This document shows positions 22,392-38,900 of a stretch of 64,000 nucleotides of DNA, piece after piece. Each line of letters starts with the position of its first letter. Positions within the stretch are counted from its first letter, which is position 1. The notes under the pieces were generated by a model. It did no database searches and was not told the origin of the DNA. It was given only the letters and a program-made list of their open reading frames with translations. Origin of the DNA: Typha latifolia (lineage: Eukaryota; Streptophyta; Magnoliopsida; Poales; Typhaceae); contig CM034103.1 of the NCBI GenBank assembly GCA_019914945.1, positions 15,962,785-16,026,784 on the forward strand, written 5' to 3'. The position numbers were made by a program, and so were the translations under genes.

Positions 22392-23989
22392 ATGGCTAAA
22401 TCTCTTTGGGAAACTCCAAGCCATCTACCCGAGTTCCGCGCGCCACCGCCGTCCCCGGTAGCGGGAGTGCGGCGACCCGAGTCGCCAGAAAACGATGAGT
22501 TCGCCGGATTCTTGGGTCGGTCGCCCCGCATTCCTAAACTAAGCTTGCCGGACCGCGTTCTCCCACGCGAGGCCACGCTGTGGGATCCACCGGAGATCGA
22601 CATGCAGCTTCTAGTCTCGACGGAATGCGAGGAGGCCGCCGCGAAGCTCCTGAGGTCATCGGCGGCTTCGTTTGGTTGCTTCCAGATTGTGAACCATGGG
22701 ATACCGAGTGACGTTGTTGTGGCGGCGGAGGCAGCGGGTGCTCTGGTGTTCGGAGTTGCGGCGGAGAAGAAGAGAGCGATAGCGAGGTCGCCGGAGAGGA
22801 GGTGGGGATTTGAAGTAGAAGAGGAAGGGGAGGGAGAGGGGGAAGAGTTCTTGTGGTGGTGTGAGAAAATGGGGAGGAGTGAGGAGTTGGCAGGAATTTG
22901 GACACAAGATTGGGAGGAATTCAGGTAAGTCAGTTGGTTGTATTGTGTTTCTTTCTTTTTAAAATTTTTCCCCCTGAGATTATGATTTATGAAAAGTCTC
23001 ATTTGCAACTAATTCTGATCTCTATTCTTAAAACAAGGTTTGTGTTTCTTAAAAAATGCTTCGATAAATATTTCCTCCTAATTTCGGTCGTTACATTAGT
23101 CCTTTTTTTCTTGTGCTGATTTGATTTTAATATGTCATATTCTAATTTATAATATGATGTATTGCTAATTATTTTTAAGATCGCAAAGGTGTCAAAAGGT
23201 CAGCGATATGGATACAAAAGATTTTTTTCTTTTTTTCCTTTGAAACTATATTTTTTTGGTCATGCGATTAGCCGATGCTAGGTGAGTTGACCATCTCTGA
23301 ATGGCTTCTATTTCCAGATGCAAAATGGAAGAATTATGGATACCAATGGAGAAGATTGCCAGTAAAATTGAAGAGACACTACTGCAAGCCAAAGGCAATG
23401 GAGCTCCTCTGATTCCAATTTCCGGTAAACAAAGGGAGCAATCCGTTCTTCATCTCCACAAGCATGGCAAGAACGATGACTGCGACGAAGGAGTGAAGCA
23501 TGAAGTGCTAAGAATGCTGTTAAGGAGTTCAAGCTGCTCTCATGCTTTAAGTCTAAATCTCTGTGGAGGAGCCTCTGGATTTCACATCTTCTCCAAGAGA
23601 GGATGGATTCGTTTTTGTCCCATGGACAAGGCAATTGTTGTAACACTGGGTGACCAGCTTCAGGTGTTTCCCTTTTTCCCCTCAAAAGCTATAAATCTAA
23701 TCAAACTACACTTTGGATCCTGTCTTGTAAAATTATTCTTGTCCGAATCTTGCAGGCATCAACTGGTGGGCTCTACAAGAAAGTAGTTGGAAAGCCTGTG
23801 TACCGTGGAGACCACCACAGTAGCATCTCTATGACCTTCATCCATTCACATCCATCCATCATAAAATCTTCCACTCCAACTTCATCTGGAAGTGAAGAAA
23901 AGACCGTCTCAATCGCTCAACAAGTCATGATTGCAGCATGCGTTGCTCTTCTCTACCACTTCATTGCCTTCTTGGGTGGAAGCATGTGA
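22392..23989 (+). CDS. Dioxygenase-like protein with lost catalytic motifs and C-terminal anchor
   Basis: Three exons, 22392-22924, 23318-23663 and 23756-23989, give 370 residues. The N-terminal half is a DIOX_N-type domain with the family hallmark SFGCFQIVNHGIPSDV near 95-110. The C-terminal half follows the 2-oxoglutarate/Fe(II) oxygenase layout (WIRFCPMDKAIVVTLGDQLQ, then STGGLYKKVVGKPVYR), but the usual iron ligands are not evident. The HxD site reads SHALSLNL, the distal His position reads VVGKPVYR, and the 2-oxoglutarate RxS site reads HHSSIS. The protein ends with a hydrophobic segment, QQVMIAACVALLYHFIAFLG, three residues from the stop, which looks like a tail anchor. Acidic/Glu-Gly insertions occur near 140-150. 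It is therefore best called a dioxygenase-like protein, probably inactive; a non-standard activity cannot be excluded. The gene is divergent from the PDR gene and convergent with malic enzyme. Confidence 0.82.
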
Positions 23990-24311
23990 TCTCTTGTGTT
24001 TTCCAAGATCTCATCTTCTAAGCTTTTGTTACATGGCCTTTTCTTTCGGTAGAATTCAGGGCTTATTATGTATGTATAGATCGATATTTACAAGTAGTTA
24101 TGCAATTTTTTTCCCCGAGAATTTGCAACTCAAAGATTTTGAATTTATATCTTAGATATTCTTCAAGTACAACCAGTGCATATCAGCTCAACAATTTAGT
24201 AGCCATTAACAACTGAACAACCTGACAACAACTGCAGTAACTACAACTGCATTATTAAGATCAAACCTCCCCCATTGTGTCTCTTAGTGTTACAAAGGAA
24301 ATGAGTTTACC
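23990..24311. other. Convergent 3' region
   Basis: A tail-to-tail spacer of 322 bp between the dioxygenase-like gene and NADP-malic enzyme, probably their 3' UTRs. Nothing else is seen. Confidence 0.5.
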
Positions 24312-29172
<4,861 letters not shown>

Positions 29173-29343
29173 CGCCACTCTTCTTGCGTTGCCGTTCTCT
29201 CCACCGACCTCCCGATCCGGTGCGGTCGCCGACACGCGCAACGCTGCGCCTCTCGTCGCACCTCTGCTACTCCCCAAGTTAAAGAGAGTCAAAGGAAAGC
29301 AATTGGATTCGTCGGTGAGTAAGAAATTGAGGGGAGAGAGAGA

Positions 29344-29369
29344 GTGTGTGTGTGTGTGTTTGTGTGTGT
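29344..29369. repeat. (TG)n microsatellite in malic enzyme leader
   Basis: A GT run with one T insertion. On the transcript strand it reads CA and would encode alternating Thr/His if the upstream in-frame ATG were used. Confidence 0.9.
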
Positions 29370-29437
29370 AATAAGGAAGTCGTACTACCAGGAAGTTGCT
29401 TCTAGTGAGTGTGAACATTGCGCGGTGTGTGTAATGG

Positions 29438-29445
29438 TTTTTATA
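29438..29445 (-). promoter_or_regulatory. TATA box of NADP-malic enzyme
   Basis: The minus strand reads TATAAAAA here. Transcription would start about 30 bp downstream, near 29413, leaving a leader of roughly 240 nt before the ATG at 29172. This placement argues against using the ATG at 29418. Confidence 0.55.
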
Positions 29446-29874
29446 ATAAATCGCGAGGGAGTGGGGTTTGAGTTTTGTCTCCTTCCTCTAAGGTACAATA
29501 GATTGGGTTCAGTAACTTTATACTCCCCTCTCTCTACAACGGTTTGCTGTTCCGCGAGTGAGAATACCGGCACGTTTTTCATTAGCTTAAAGAAGCACGA
29601 TCGATCTATCCTGGATTCATGTCGGTGTACTGAGGTTAAGAGCGTAAATTACACCCAAAAAAATGATTAGAGTAGTTTATTGTAATAGTACGATAATGGA
29701 CGTCATAATGTCTCTAAAGCATTTGCCATTTAATTTACTTATATGTAGATAAGTATGAATACAAGAATCATTCGAGCCAGTAGAAACCGTCGTCGTTTAG
29801 TGGAAAAGTATGGGAAATGATAACGAGAGAATTGAAGGCCTAACAAACAAAGAGAAGAGGATAAAGCCCAAATT

Positions 29875-30024
29875 CTATGTAAATAAGCCGAATAAAAAGC
29901 CCAAATAGTTTAGGGCAAGATTTAAGTGAATAGTTGATGGGCTTTTTGGGCCTCAATCTCGATAATTTCTACCAAAGCACCATATAAATATTTGGGACGC
30001 CGCCATACACAAGGATTAGGGTTT
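29875..30024 (+). promoter_or_regulatory. eS24 promoter: site II elements, TATA box and telo-box
   Basis: Four TGGGCY (site II) elements in either orientation occur at 29875-29880, 29898-29903, 29938-29943 and 29947-29952. TATAAATA follows at 29983-29990. A telo-box TTAGGGTTT at 30016-30024 sits near the expected transcription start. Site II plus telo-box is the known signature of plant ribosomal protein promoters, bound by TCP factors and telo-box proteins. Confidence 0.8.
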
Positions 30025-30082
30025 TCGAGTCTTCTCCATCCTCAGCCTGCTCGCGCGAGATCGCTTCTGCGGCGAAGTAACA

Positions 30083-31673
30083 ATGGCGGATACGAAGGCC
30101 GTGACCATTAGAACCCGCAAGTTTATGACCAATCGACTTCTCTCTCGCAAGCAATTCGTAAATCTTCCTCTAATTATCATATTCTCGCTTTTCAAAACGA
30201 TAGCTTTCTGATCCGTCTCGGTCGTTGCTTTTAGGTCATTGATGTGCTTCATCCCGGGAGGGCCAATGTCTCCAAGGTACGATCTTTTATATCTTTTCTG
30301 CTTCCGTTCTTCTTTTCAAGGTTCGATTTTGATTCTGTTGAGGTATCGTTTACTGTTGGTTTTCATGAAGGCGGAGTTGAAGGAGAAGCTTGCGAAGCTG
30401 TACGAGGTGAAGGATCCGAACGCCATCTTTGTGTTCAAGTTTCGGACTCACTTTGGAGGAGGCAAATCCACTGGGTTTGGTCTTATTTATGATTCCGTGG
30501 AGAGCGCAAAGAAGTATGAGCCCAAGTATCGTCTCATTAGGGTATGGCGGAATCATCTTCTAGTTAGTATTGTTTTTTGCTACGATTAATTTGTTTGCAA
30601 CTACGTCTGATCGGTTCTTGTATTCCTAGAGTAGTATTTCAAGTTTGTATAACAATGTTGGATATGTCGGGTGTAATTCATGGTTGTGATTTATAATTGG
30701 TCGTTTAACTGATATTTATATCTGTAACCTATTTGTTCCTTGTCAGTTTCTAAGAAGGAAACGTAAAATCAAACAATTTATCCTAATTGATTCAAGGGAA
30801 CATGCTTGCTTATATTTGCATAGATCTTTAAATTATAGGAACTAGCACAAAAGGATAGAAACAGGTGAATATGTCTGGAATGTTGTAAGAGAACTATTAA
30901 TATGTTCGTGGTTGGACCAATCCTAGGTTAAGGTTCACTAGCTTATGGTATGGAACCTGTCTATATATGTGAGGTGGATTGTTTTGTATGCTCTTCTAAA
31001 TAAAATGTTGTACAAGGTACTTGATGTGTACAAGAGGTTATTGTTTTGTATTCATTACCATCCATTCTTTACATTCCTTTTGATCACTTATAATTTTGTT
31101 ATGCAATTTCTGTGGGCGTGTCTAGCTCCTTTGGCGCAGCAGCTAATTTTGTTTTTCTTGAGAATTTATTACATTCTCTTGTCAATCAAGCTGCAACGTG
31201 CTTTTCCTTCCTTAAGTTCTTCTGACTCAGTGACTTCAAACAAATGAGAGAGGTCCATTAGAATTCAGAGATATGCTAGGTTCATTCATGATGCCGATGC
31301 TAAAATATCAATACTAGTACTAACGAGTTTGTAGAATTGTATCTATGGCATTTCTATTTTATAGCTACATTAATAGGTGCAACAGTGTAATGTTTTCATT
31401 TATGTGTCTTTGCACTTGCAGAACGGTCTTGCCACAAAAGTTGAAAAGTCACGGAAGCAGATGAAAGAAAGGAAGAACAGAGCGAAGAAAATTCGTGGTG
31501 TTAAGAAAGTAAGTGTTGATCTTTTATCATGTCGTGATTATAGAACTGCATAGTAGTTCCATATGGATGACTTGTACCTCTTGCATGTTCAACTCTTATG
31601 AATACTCCGATTGCTTATTTTTGTCTTGCAGACCAAGGCCGGAGATGCTGCAAAGGCTGGAAAGAAGAAGTGA
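30083..31673 (+). CDS. RPS24: 40S ribosomal protein eS24 (RPS24)
   Basis: Five exons, 30083-30157, 30235-30276, 30371-30541, 31422-31508 and 31632-31673, give 138 residues with every junction in frame. The protein starts [20 protein letters not shown] and continues [71 protein letters not shown] and a Lys/Arg-rich tail ending AAKAGKKK. This is eS24 of the small ribosomal subunit, full length for plants. The promoter carries site II and telo-box elements, as other ribosomal protein genes do. The third intron is long (880 bp); no convincing snoRNA box pair was found in it. The gene is divergent from malic enzyme and convergent with the 459-aa gene. Confidence 0.97.
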
Positions 31674-32857
31674 ACATACACTTCACTTGCTTTTATTGTG
31701 CTGGCATCTTGGCTTAGTTGGTCTAGTGACACCATAGATTCAAATTTTGAGGTGGTCTTTGTAGCTAGCGGTCTTCAGTAGGATGTGTGAGTTTAGTCTG
31801 TCAACTAAGTTGTGGTTCATAAGTCTCACATTGCACTTCAAAGTTTAATACTTTACGAGTGGACAATTTCAAAAGTTCAGACGAAAGTTCTATTTAAGAT
31901 GCTAAGTTCGTATATTCTATCACATTAATATTTTGTATTTTGTTGGTACCTTTTGCATTCTGTTGCTTGGACGAGAAAGAAATATTTTGTTTCCAGCTTG
32001 TTTGACTGTGTAAAAACATTGAGCATTTTATTCCTTGATTAGATACGCTCACGTTTTGGAACCAAAAAAAAAAAAATTAAAATCAGTTTTGTATTTCAGG
32101 CCTTTAACTGCAGAATATTCTTATATTTGGTAGGTCACGTAATGATGTTGTGAATTAATTCATTATGGCTGATTGGCTCCTGTTTGGTGAATTGTTATTT
32201 GTTGGGCTACCATTTTAAAGTGTATTTGATTGGATACTGGAAAATGGATGATTAGATGCATACGAAATACTTTTACTGTATTCACAGGTCTTTTTTGAGT
32301 TATCAAGACCTATACATTAGTAAAACTGGGTCAAATCCTCGATAGAATACTGCAAGATAAATGGAACTAGGTTGTAGTTCTGTTAAGTCTGTCACTAGTA
32401 ACAGAACCTATGCTCGATTGTTCTGAGTATTGCACTTGATCAGGCACCAAACCATAAAATTCCAACTCGAGCCTGACAAAAAAAATTCAACCCAGTCGGC
32501 TTGCTTCATCTAATAAACTGCAGTAGTGCAGTGTATGGGTCAAAATGATAACAGCCAGATTTTTCTTTATTTTCTTTTAATAACAAGCAGTTTTTGCAAC
32601 AGAGTCTCATCGAGAGGTATGGGAGGAAATTATGAGGAAGACCACACAGGAAAAACAAATATAAAAGTGGCAATACTTCAGACAGACAAATAATTCAGCA
32701 CTAGATTGACATTGCATTACCGGATTCTGTAATTTGTCATCAACAATTTAGCATTCTAAATCGAGGGAAAAAGGAACAGGCGACAAACAACCACAAACAA
32801 TCTAGCAGATTGTTTTAAAGACAAAGAACAACAGCAAAATTTTGCTCCAATTTGCTA
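31674..32857. other. Convergent 3' region
   Basis: A 1.2-kb AT-rich spacer between eS24 and the uncharacterised 459-aa gene. The first few hundred bases are presumably eS24 3' UTR. No other gene is seen. Confidence 0.5.
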
Positions 32858-35041
32858 TTATCTGCTAACTCTTGAATCTGAATCAGTATTTTCACATGAG
32901 ACCTCTTCAAGCATGTCTAAGAAACCTTTCCTCGCTGTCCGTTTAAAGACAGTCGCATCAAAATGTAGTCCATCCATAGAAACAGCCTCAAATTTAGTCC
33001 AGAGTTCTTTCTTGAGAGTTGTTTCTCCAGGGTGCGTACCCTTCTGAAAAGTGCTTTCAAAGTCATTCAATGTAGGGATACCAGGTAAAGCTGCACTGTT
33101 AGCAGGTGTTTGCAGTGGCTTGTCATCTGAAGGCTCCATCAGTACACAAGTCTTTGGGGGTGACAAGAACCAATCAAGAGTTTCATCAATTTCCATCCTC
33201 CTACTTGTGAACTTGGAAGCTGGTTGCACTCCAAAGAGCTCCTGGTACCTTGATGCCAAAGGATCTGAGACTTCTTCAGCAAGGAGGTCACTGAAAATCT
33301 CAGAATTGTCATTCTTTTGAGTTGGTTCAGAAATGCCGCCATCTTCTGTTATTGAAGGTTCCGAGATGGGATCGAGTAAAACTCGACTCTTAGACACAGA
33401 TGTCTTTAAGCAGGGAGTTAACAAAATTATGGAGGCTCTCCTGCTCTTAGTCACTGATGCCTTCTGATTAGAGAATCTTAAGGGAGAAGATATCTCACTT
33501 TCCAATGTACTCTTTGCTTCAGCAGAAGAAGGATTCAGATAATTACCTGGCGCCTGCATTGCTTCCATATTTTCCCAAGAACCGTTATGAACATTGTTAG
33601 ATATAGTTAAGAATGCAGAAATTTCATGAGGATTATATGAATCCTTATTGGTGAATATCTTCACCACTGATTTGGACGGTCTTGGACATTTAGACGAATG
33701 TAATTTGGGTGCCGGCAATGGTGTAAGCAGGAATAACTGTCTTCCACTCTCAACTGTACAAGAACCAGCACGCCAGGAGACAAGGGGTGAAGGAGACACT
33801 ATCAAGTCCAGCTCAGGTGCATTGCTCTGGGAAACAAAATTTTCATCTCGGTTTGCAGCAGAATCAGAACATCTATCCAAAAAAGTTTCCGACTGATTTT
33901 GAGAAGCAGTTGAACAAGTAGCAAATGCTTGTTGGAGTCTTGAAAACCAGGGCTGCTAAATGTCAAAAAGGAACATGGCGGCAAATTGGAACTTTAAATG
34001 CAACTCTTTTTCACCTAAAAGGACTCCCTATAAAAGATGAAGACATTGCTTACAACAAATTATAGACAGTCAAATACATACCTTCAAAGAAGTGTGCATA
34101 TTAGATAAGACATTCCTAAAGGACTCTATCTCTTGGCTTCCTTTCTTTGTTACTGTTTTATGTTGAAGGGCTTGAGCAACCAACTCATCAATCTGTAAAA
34201 AAAAGAGAAAATTATTATAAGAAGCTAGATGTGAGAAGATGGATTTCATGTCGAGTCACAGCACTTCTATGGCAGAATTTCTCTGCAGATAAATAGGAAC
34301 GGTACCAAAGTTGTATACTCCATTGAGGAAAATTTGTGTTACCAGGATACTACAGAAAGTAGCAAAACAAAGTGGAAGAATTCTTCTTTCTCTATGTAAT
34401 GTGTACAATTATCCTCTTATTTTACACTGTATCCCATCTGCAATGGGACTGATCCTTATGAGTTGCTATAAGATATAATTTAAACAAAGTTTTGAAGTTG
34501 AAATATGTTGCAAACTAGGAAAAATCTTCGACTTTGTTATTTTTGAGCTATTTTTACTTTCATTACAGTGTTTCTTATGTTCAGTTAAAATGATGAAAAC
34601 CAGACCAACTCAGGTGAAGTTGTCAGATTCGTCATCCAACTTAGATTAGCAGAACAGAATCGACCAATTTGGATGAAACATGTGGAGTTACGAATCATAA
34701 TTTTACGATTGAAGTTCCTAAACCCAACAACCAAACCGAGCTCGCCTAAAATAAGTCAAGCATTAAATGACGAGTGTTCTTGAATCAGACAAAGATCTAG
34801 GGTTTCGTATCAAGAAAAAAGTTTCCTTCCATGAAAAGGGTAAAAAACCTAGGGCTTACGCCACACAAACCTGACCGATGAGATCCGAGAGGTCGGAGCG
34901 CACGAGGAGGAGGCGGTCCAGAGAGCCGTCGCTCCCATCTTCGGGGGTCTTCTTCTTGCAAGATCGCTGCGGCTTCCCACCGTTGGATATGTCCGAGAGA
35001 GGCTTCCTGCCCGCTGATTTCCCTCGGTTGCTCTTTAGCAT
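32858..35041 (-). CDS. Uncharacterised plant protein, 459 aa, possibly cell-cycle related
   Basis: Three exons, 35041-34871, 34192-34082 and 33955-32858, give 459 residues. I do not recognise the family. The N-terminus is basic with GRKPLSDISNGGKPQ, then a Leu-rich stretch (SLDRLLLVRSDLSDLIGQ, DELVAQALQH) of helical/coiled-coil character. A middle block reads SPSPLVSWRAGSCTVESG then RQLFLLTPLP. The rest is Ser/Thr-rich and apparently disordered, with many S/T-P sites (LTPCL, LSPPK, QTPAN), and ends with RTARKGFLDMLEEVSCEN. A KPLSDISN-type start and S/T-P sites are common in mitotic regulators, and an MSA-like CCTAACGGTC lies at 35151-35160, so a G2/M role is a plausible inference, not a demonstration. 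Exon 3 can use either of two acceptors 3 nt apart. Confidence 0.8.
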
Positions 35042-35929
35042 CTCTTGATCTCTTCTCGGCTTCTTGATAATTTTGTCGGAAGAGGAGGAGAGGAAGGAGA
35101 GGACTCGAACTCGAAGCCTCGAGAGGAAAAGGGTCACCGCAAACGAGAAGCCTAACGGTCGGCTAATCCAGGATTCAAATTTTCATTGTCCGAAGCGACG
35201 GGGTTTATATCCTCAATTTGAATAGTGTATCATAGAAATAGAAATATGGAAGATGAAAAAAAATAAATTAAAACTATGCTGATAATTTTATCCGAAAGAA
35301 AAATATAAAATTTTAAGTTGATAGTCATTAACTATTTCCATTGTATATTGAAAAAGAGTAATTTTGTGAATAACAACGAAAGTACTCGTCATAATCTTTT
35401 GTTAGATATAGAGATTTGGCATTTGAAAAATAAGAGTTTCTAGAGCACTTATTTGAAAAAGAAGAAGAGAAAGGCTGACATTTACTTTTGCTACATCAAA
35501 ATAATGTCAAAAAATAATTTTAAAAAAAAAAGAAAAACAAAAGAGTGTGCACATCTTTCAATTTTAGTTTGGTACTCATTGGGATGCCAAAAAACTAGCC
35601 TATTAGCCGCAATACTCCATAAGACCAAGGCTAGAAAAGAGAAATGCAGCTTATTGCTTCCATAGTTGCAAGATTTGATGTAACAAAATGCACATCATGA
35701 TAAACTGGACAATGGAAACCATACATTGAAATAGATTCTGCTCAAAATATACATACTGGACCTCTAAGGTTAGAAAATGTTCATAAAAGATTACCAAAAA
35801 GAATAGAGCTACAGAAAAAAAAATTCCATATGAAGACAAACCAGTGGATAAATATGGGGATAAAAGTTAAAAATGTCCACTTCCAAGGAACTAACAGAGG
35901 AATGGAAGATGAGAAGAAGAAACACTGGA
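35042..35929. other. Intergenic region between 459-aa gene and LysM kinase
   Basis: The upstream region of the 459-aa gene and the 3' side of the LysM kinase gene, both on the minus strand. It is AT-rich and A-tract-rich near 35270-35550. Besides the MSA-like motif nothing is supported. Confidence 0.45.
35151..35160. promoter_or_regulatory. MSA-like element (CCTAACGGTC)
   Basis: Matches the AACGG-centred mitosis-specific activator consensus bound by three-repeat MYB factors. It lies about 110 bp before the ATG of the 459-aa gene. Confidence 0.5.
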
Positions 35930-38900
35930 TCATCTTCCTGCTACAAGGCCACTGAAAACTTGGCTGCTTCCAGCCAGTGCTGCTTCCCACTCCACAGAAG
36001 ACAACAGTATATGTGATAAGGAAATCACCGCCTGCTTCATGTCTGGGCGTATCATAGGATCTTCATCTACGCATTGTTTTGCCAGTACCGCCATCTTGAT
36101 ACATAGAAAAATAGGTGAATGAGCATATGAGGGAAGAAAGAAAAAGCTTTGCATGTATGGGGAATGTAATGCGCCCAGAAAATTGCGAAGAAACATTAAA
36201 ACTTGCTTATTATCTGCGTTGTAGATAGAAAAGGGCCTTCAATCTATACATATACTCTCATCCACTGATATATTGAATATAGTAATGATACGACAATGAC
36301 AAGTAGAGCAGATAAGCATGACTGTTGAACAGATTTTTTTTCCCATCACAGGTAGCAAACACTGAACAAGCAAGAAAGTGAGAAACCACCTTAAATACAC
36401 AGTCGTGCGGATACAGGTCCATCAGATTAGGATCAATGCACCGTTTCAAGCTTGCCATGCACGTAGAGTTAGGAGAATTTCTCAAAGCGCTCAGCATCTG
36501 CAGATTTCAGCATCAGAGGTCAGAAATGCAAGTGACAAGAAAATTTACAAAAAAGGAGGACAAAGAATAGTGAGACAAAGTAATGAACATGCAAAAAACA
36601 ACAGAAGTTAACAGACGATATGAACACAAACAGCTCAAATAAAGATCACTAGATTACTCAAAACTAAGCAAATTATCAAAGATCGCTATTGTCCTGTAAA
36701 AAGTTTTCCATAATTGAAAAACTTACAATTGATGCCAGTGGGCGCCTTTCAGGATTGACCAATGCCATTCCTTCTGTCCTACTTGCCTCTTTGCCAGATA
36801 TTAGCTCAAAAAGAACAACCCCAAATGCATAAACATCACTCTTTGTAGTTGCCAAGCCATCACGCAGATATCTAAACATAAATCACAGCAAAGTAGCTAA
36901 AGAAGTTGAATTTGGAAATGAAATATTCTGAAGCCAGCACTATTGCATTTACTTACTCAGGAGCCAAATAACCATAAGTACCCACAACTTTTGTAACAGA
37001 CGCTTCTCCATCACCAGCTTTCACGACAAGCTTTGCTAGCCCAAAGTCGGAAATCTAGACGTACAAGTAGTTAGTGCATGGAAGTGATAAAAATAATAAG
37101 TATTTAAGCAGTAGCAATTTGAATCAGTGGAAACCTTGGCTTTGAAAGAACTATCAAGCAAGATGTTACTTGTTTTTATGTCTCTGTGAACATAATGATT
37201 CTTTGTGTGCTCATGAATATATTCCAGACCTCTAGCAGTATCCAGTGCAATCTGAACTCTAGTGATCCAAGAAAGTGATGTATGGCCTGAGAAAAAGAAA
37301 ACAAGCAGCGTTAAATGGACAGTAAATTGATCATTAGCTGACGTTATGACCGGTTCAGAACAACACATCTCAAATTCACACGAGCTTTGAAATTATGCTA
37401 ATAATGCCTCCAAGAACATAATTTCAGGTCACCCTTCTATTTGCAAGATCATTAGGTACAATTTCTCTACTACAGAGAAAAACTGAGGGAAAGTCTTCAA
37501 TATAAAATTCAAATCATAAAGGGAAAAGTTATTAAATGGTAGATGATTTTACTATTGGCAACCATGAAGCCTACCCTTGTTTTGTGGATCATGTAGATGA
37601 TTTTTCAGTGAGCCCTTCTGGGCATACTCATACACAAGGAAGAGCTCATCCTCACTAGATGCATAGCCGATCAATTCTACCTTGACAAAAGTTAGATAAA
37701 AAGCAGAGCAAGGTTAACATATAGATGTCACTGAAAATGCATTTTGAATTACAAGTAATAAAAAACTATGAGTTTAAATTAGTTATACCAGACTTGCATG
37801 ATGAACCTTGCAAAGAACTTTTATCTCTGCTATAAATTCCTTAGTTTTGGTAGCAGTCATTCTCTTTATTGCAACCTCCTAAAAATGATGATGATTATCA
37901 TTTGTGAGGCAGAAATCTACAACATCTCTCCCTAAAATAAATAAATAAATATATATATATATATATAGTACAAACCTGATCTCGGAGAGCTCCATAATAC
38001 ATTGAGCCATATGTTCCATGGCCGAGTAAATTTGAATCAGAGAATGAATCGGTTGAATAAAGAATTTCTTCATAGGTGAATACAATGGGTTTCTCCATGT
38101 CAAATGCTTCAGGTGTCATACCTACAAAACAAGTAGTAATGTGGAACTGTCTCTCTGAGAAGAGAAAAAAAAAAAATTTAAGAGTTCTTTTATCAAGTTT
38201 TGCTGTAACCTATCTGTGCAAATTTTCACATTGACACTATTTCACAGTCATTCTGGCCCAATTGTCAAATCTTAAGTGTCTGTTTCTACTTTAAAGTCAC
38301 AAAAAAGAAAGAAAAGAACAGCAATAATGATTGATGGATAAAATATTTTGGCTGTGTGAATTTGAATTGAAACAGCAGATTTGAATTACACTACCATGAT
38401 CAATGATATAGTTGGAGTACTGTGGATCTCAGTAATTAGTTATTTAGCAGAACCAAACAAACAAAACAAGATGCACAATACAGTTTGAAATAATTAAAAC
38501 ATAATGGATGGTGTACCAACCTTTTGGAACATTAATATGGTGATTGCCTACGTCCCCATTTGATGGCTTCAGATTTTCTGATTTGCAGCAGAAGTATCTT
38601 CCAGGGGCATAACAGAAGCTGCTACTTTTAAGAATGTGAAATTTATGTGAGATTGGTTGACCAGGGTCCTTTCCGTGATTTGTCGGTGGTGAGGAATGAG
38701 AACTAAAGAATTTAAACAGAATAAATAAAAGCAGAGCCAAAATGATCAGAGCAAGAGCAATTCCCATGCCAACAATCACCCATCCATAAGGGAATTTTGC
38801 AGCATGATGTTCTGTGTTCTCTGCAAATATACCACAGACTAGGCAAGTCATATAAGTTGATAGAATTATTAGTTAAATGTATGCTACAAACAGAATGGCG

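Noticed and set aside
22388..23008. Ser/Pro-rich minus-strand frames opposite exon 1 of the dioxygenase-like gene
   Set aside because: Complement of a GC-rich exon; the plus strand carries the recognised domain and splice sites.
29173..29418. 82-residue N-terminal extension of malic enzyme
   Set aside because: Not used in the annotated CDS because the TATA box predicts transcription starting at about the upstream ATG; kept as a finding.
30542..31421. Search for a snoRNA in the long eS24 intron
   Set aside because: TGATG-like and CTGA-like boxes occur but not in a convincing C/D arrangement with terminal pairing.
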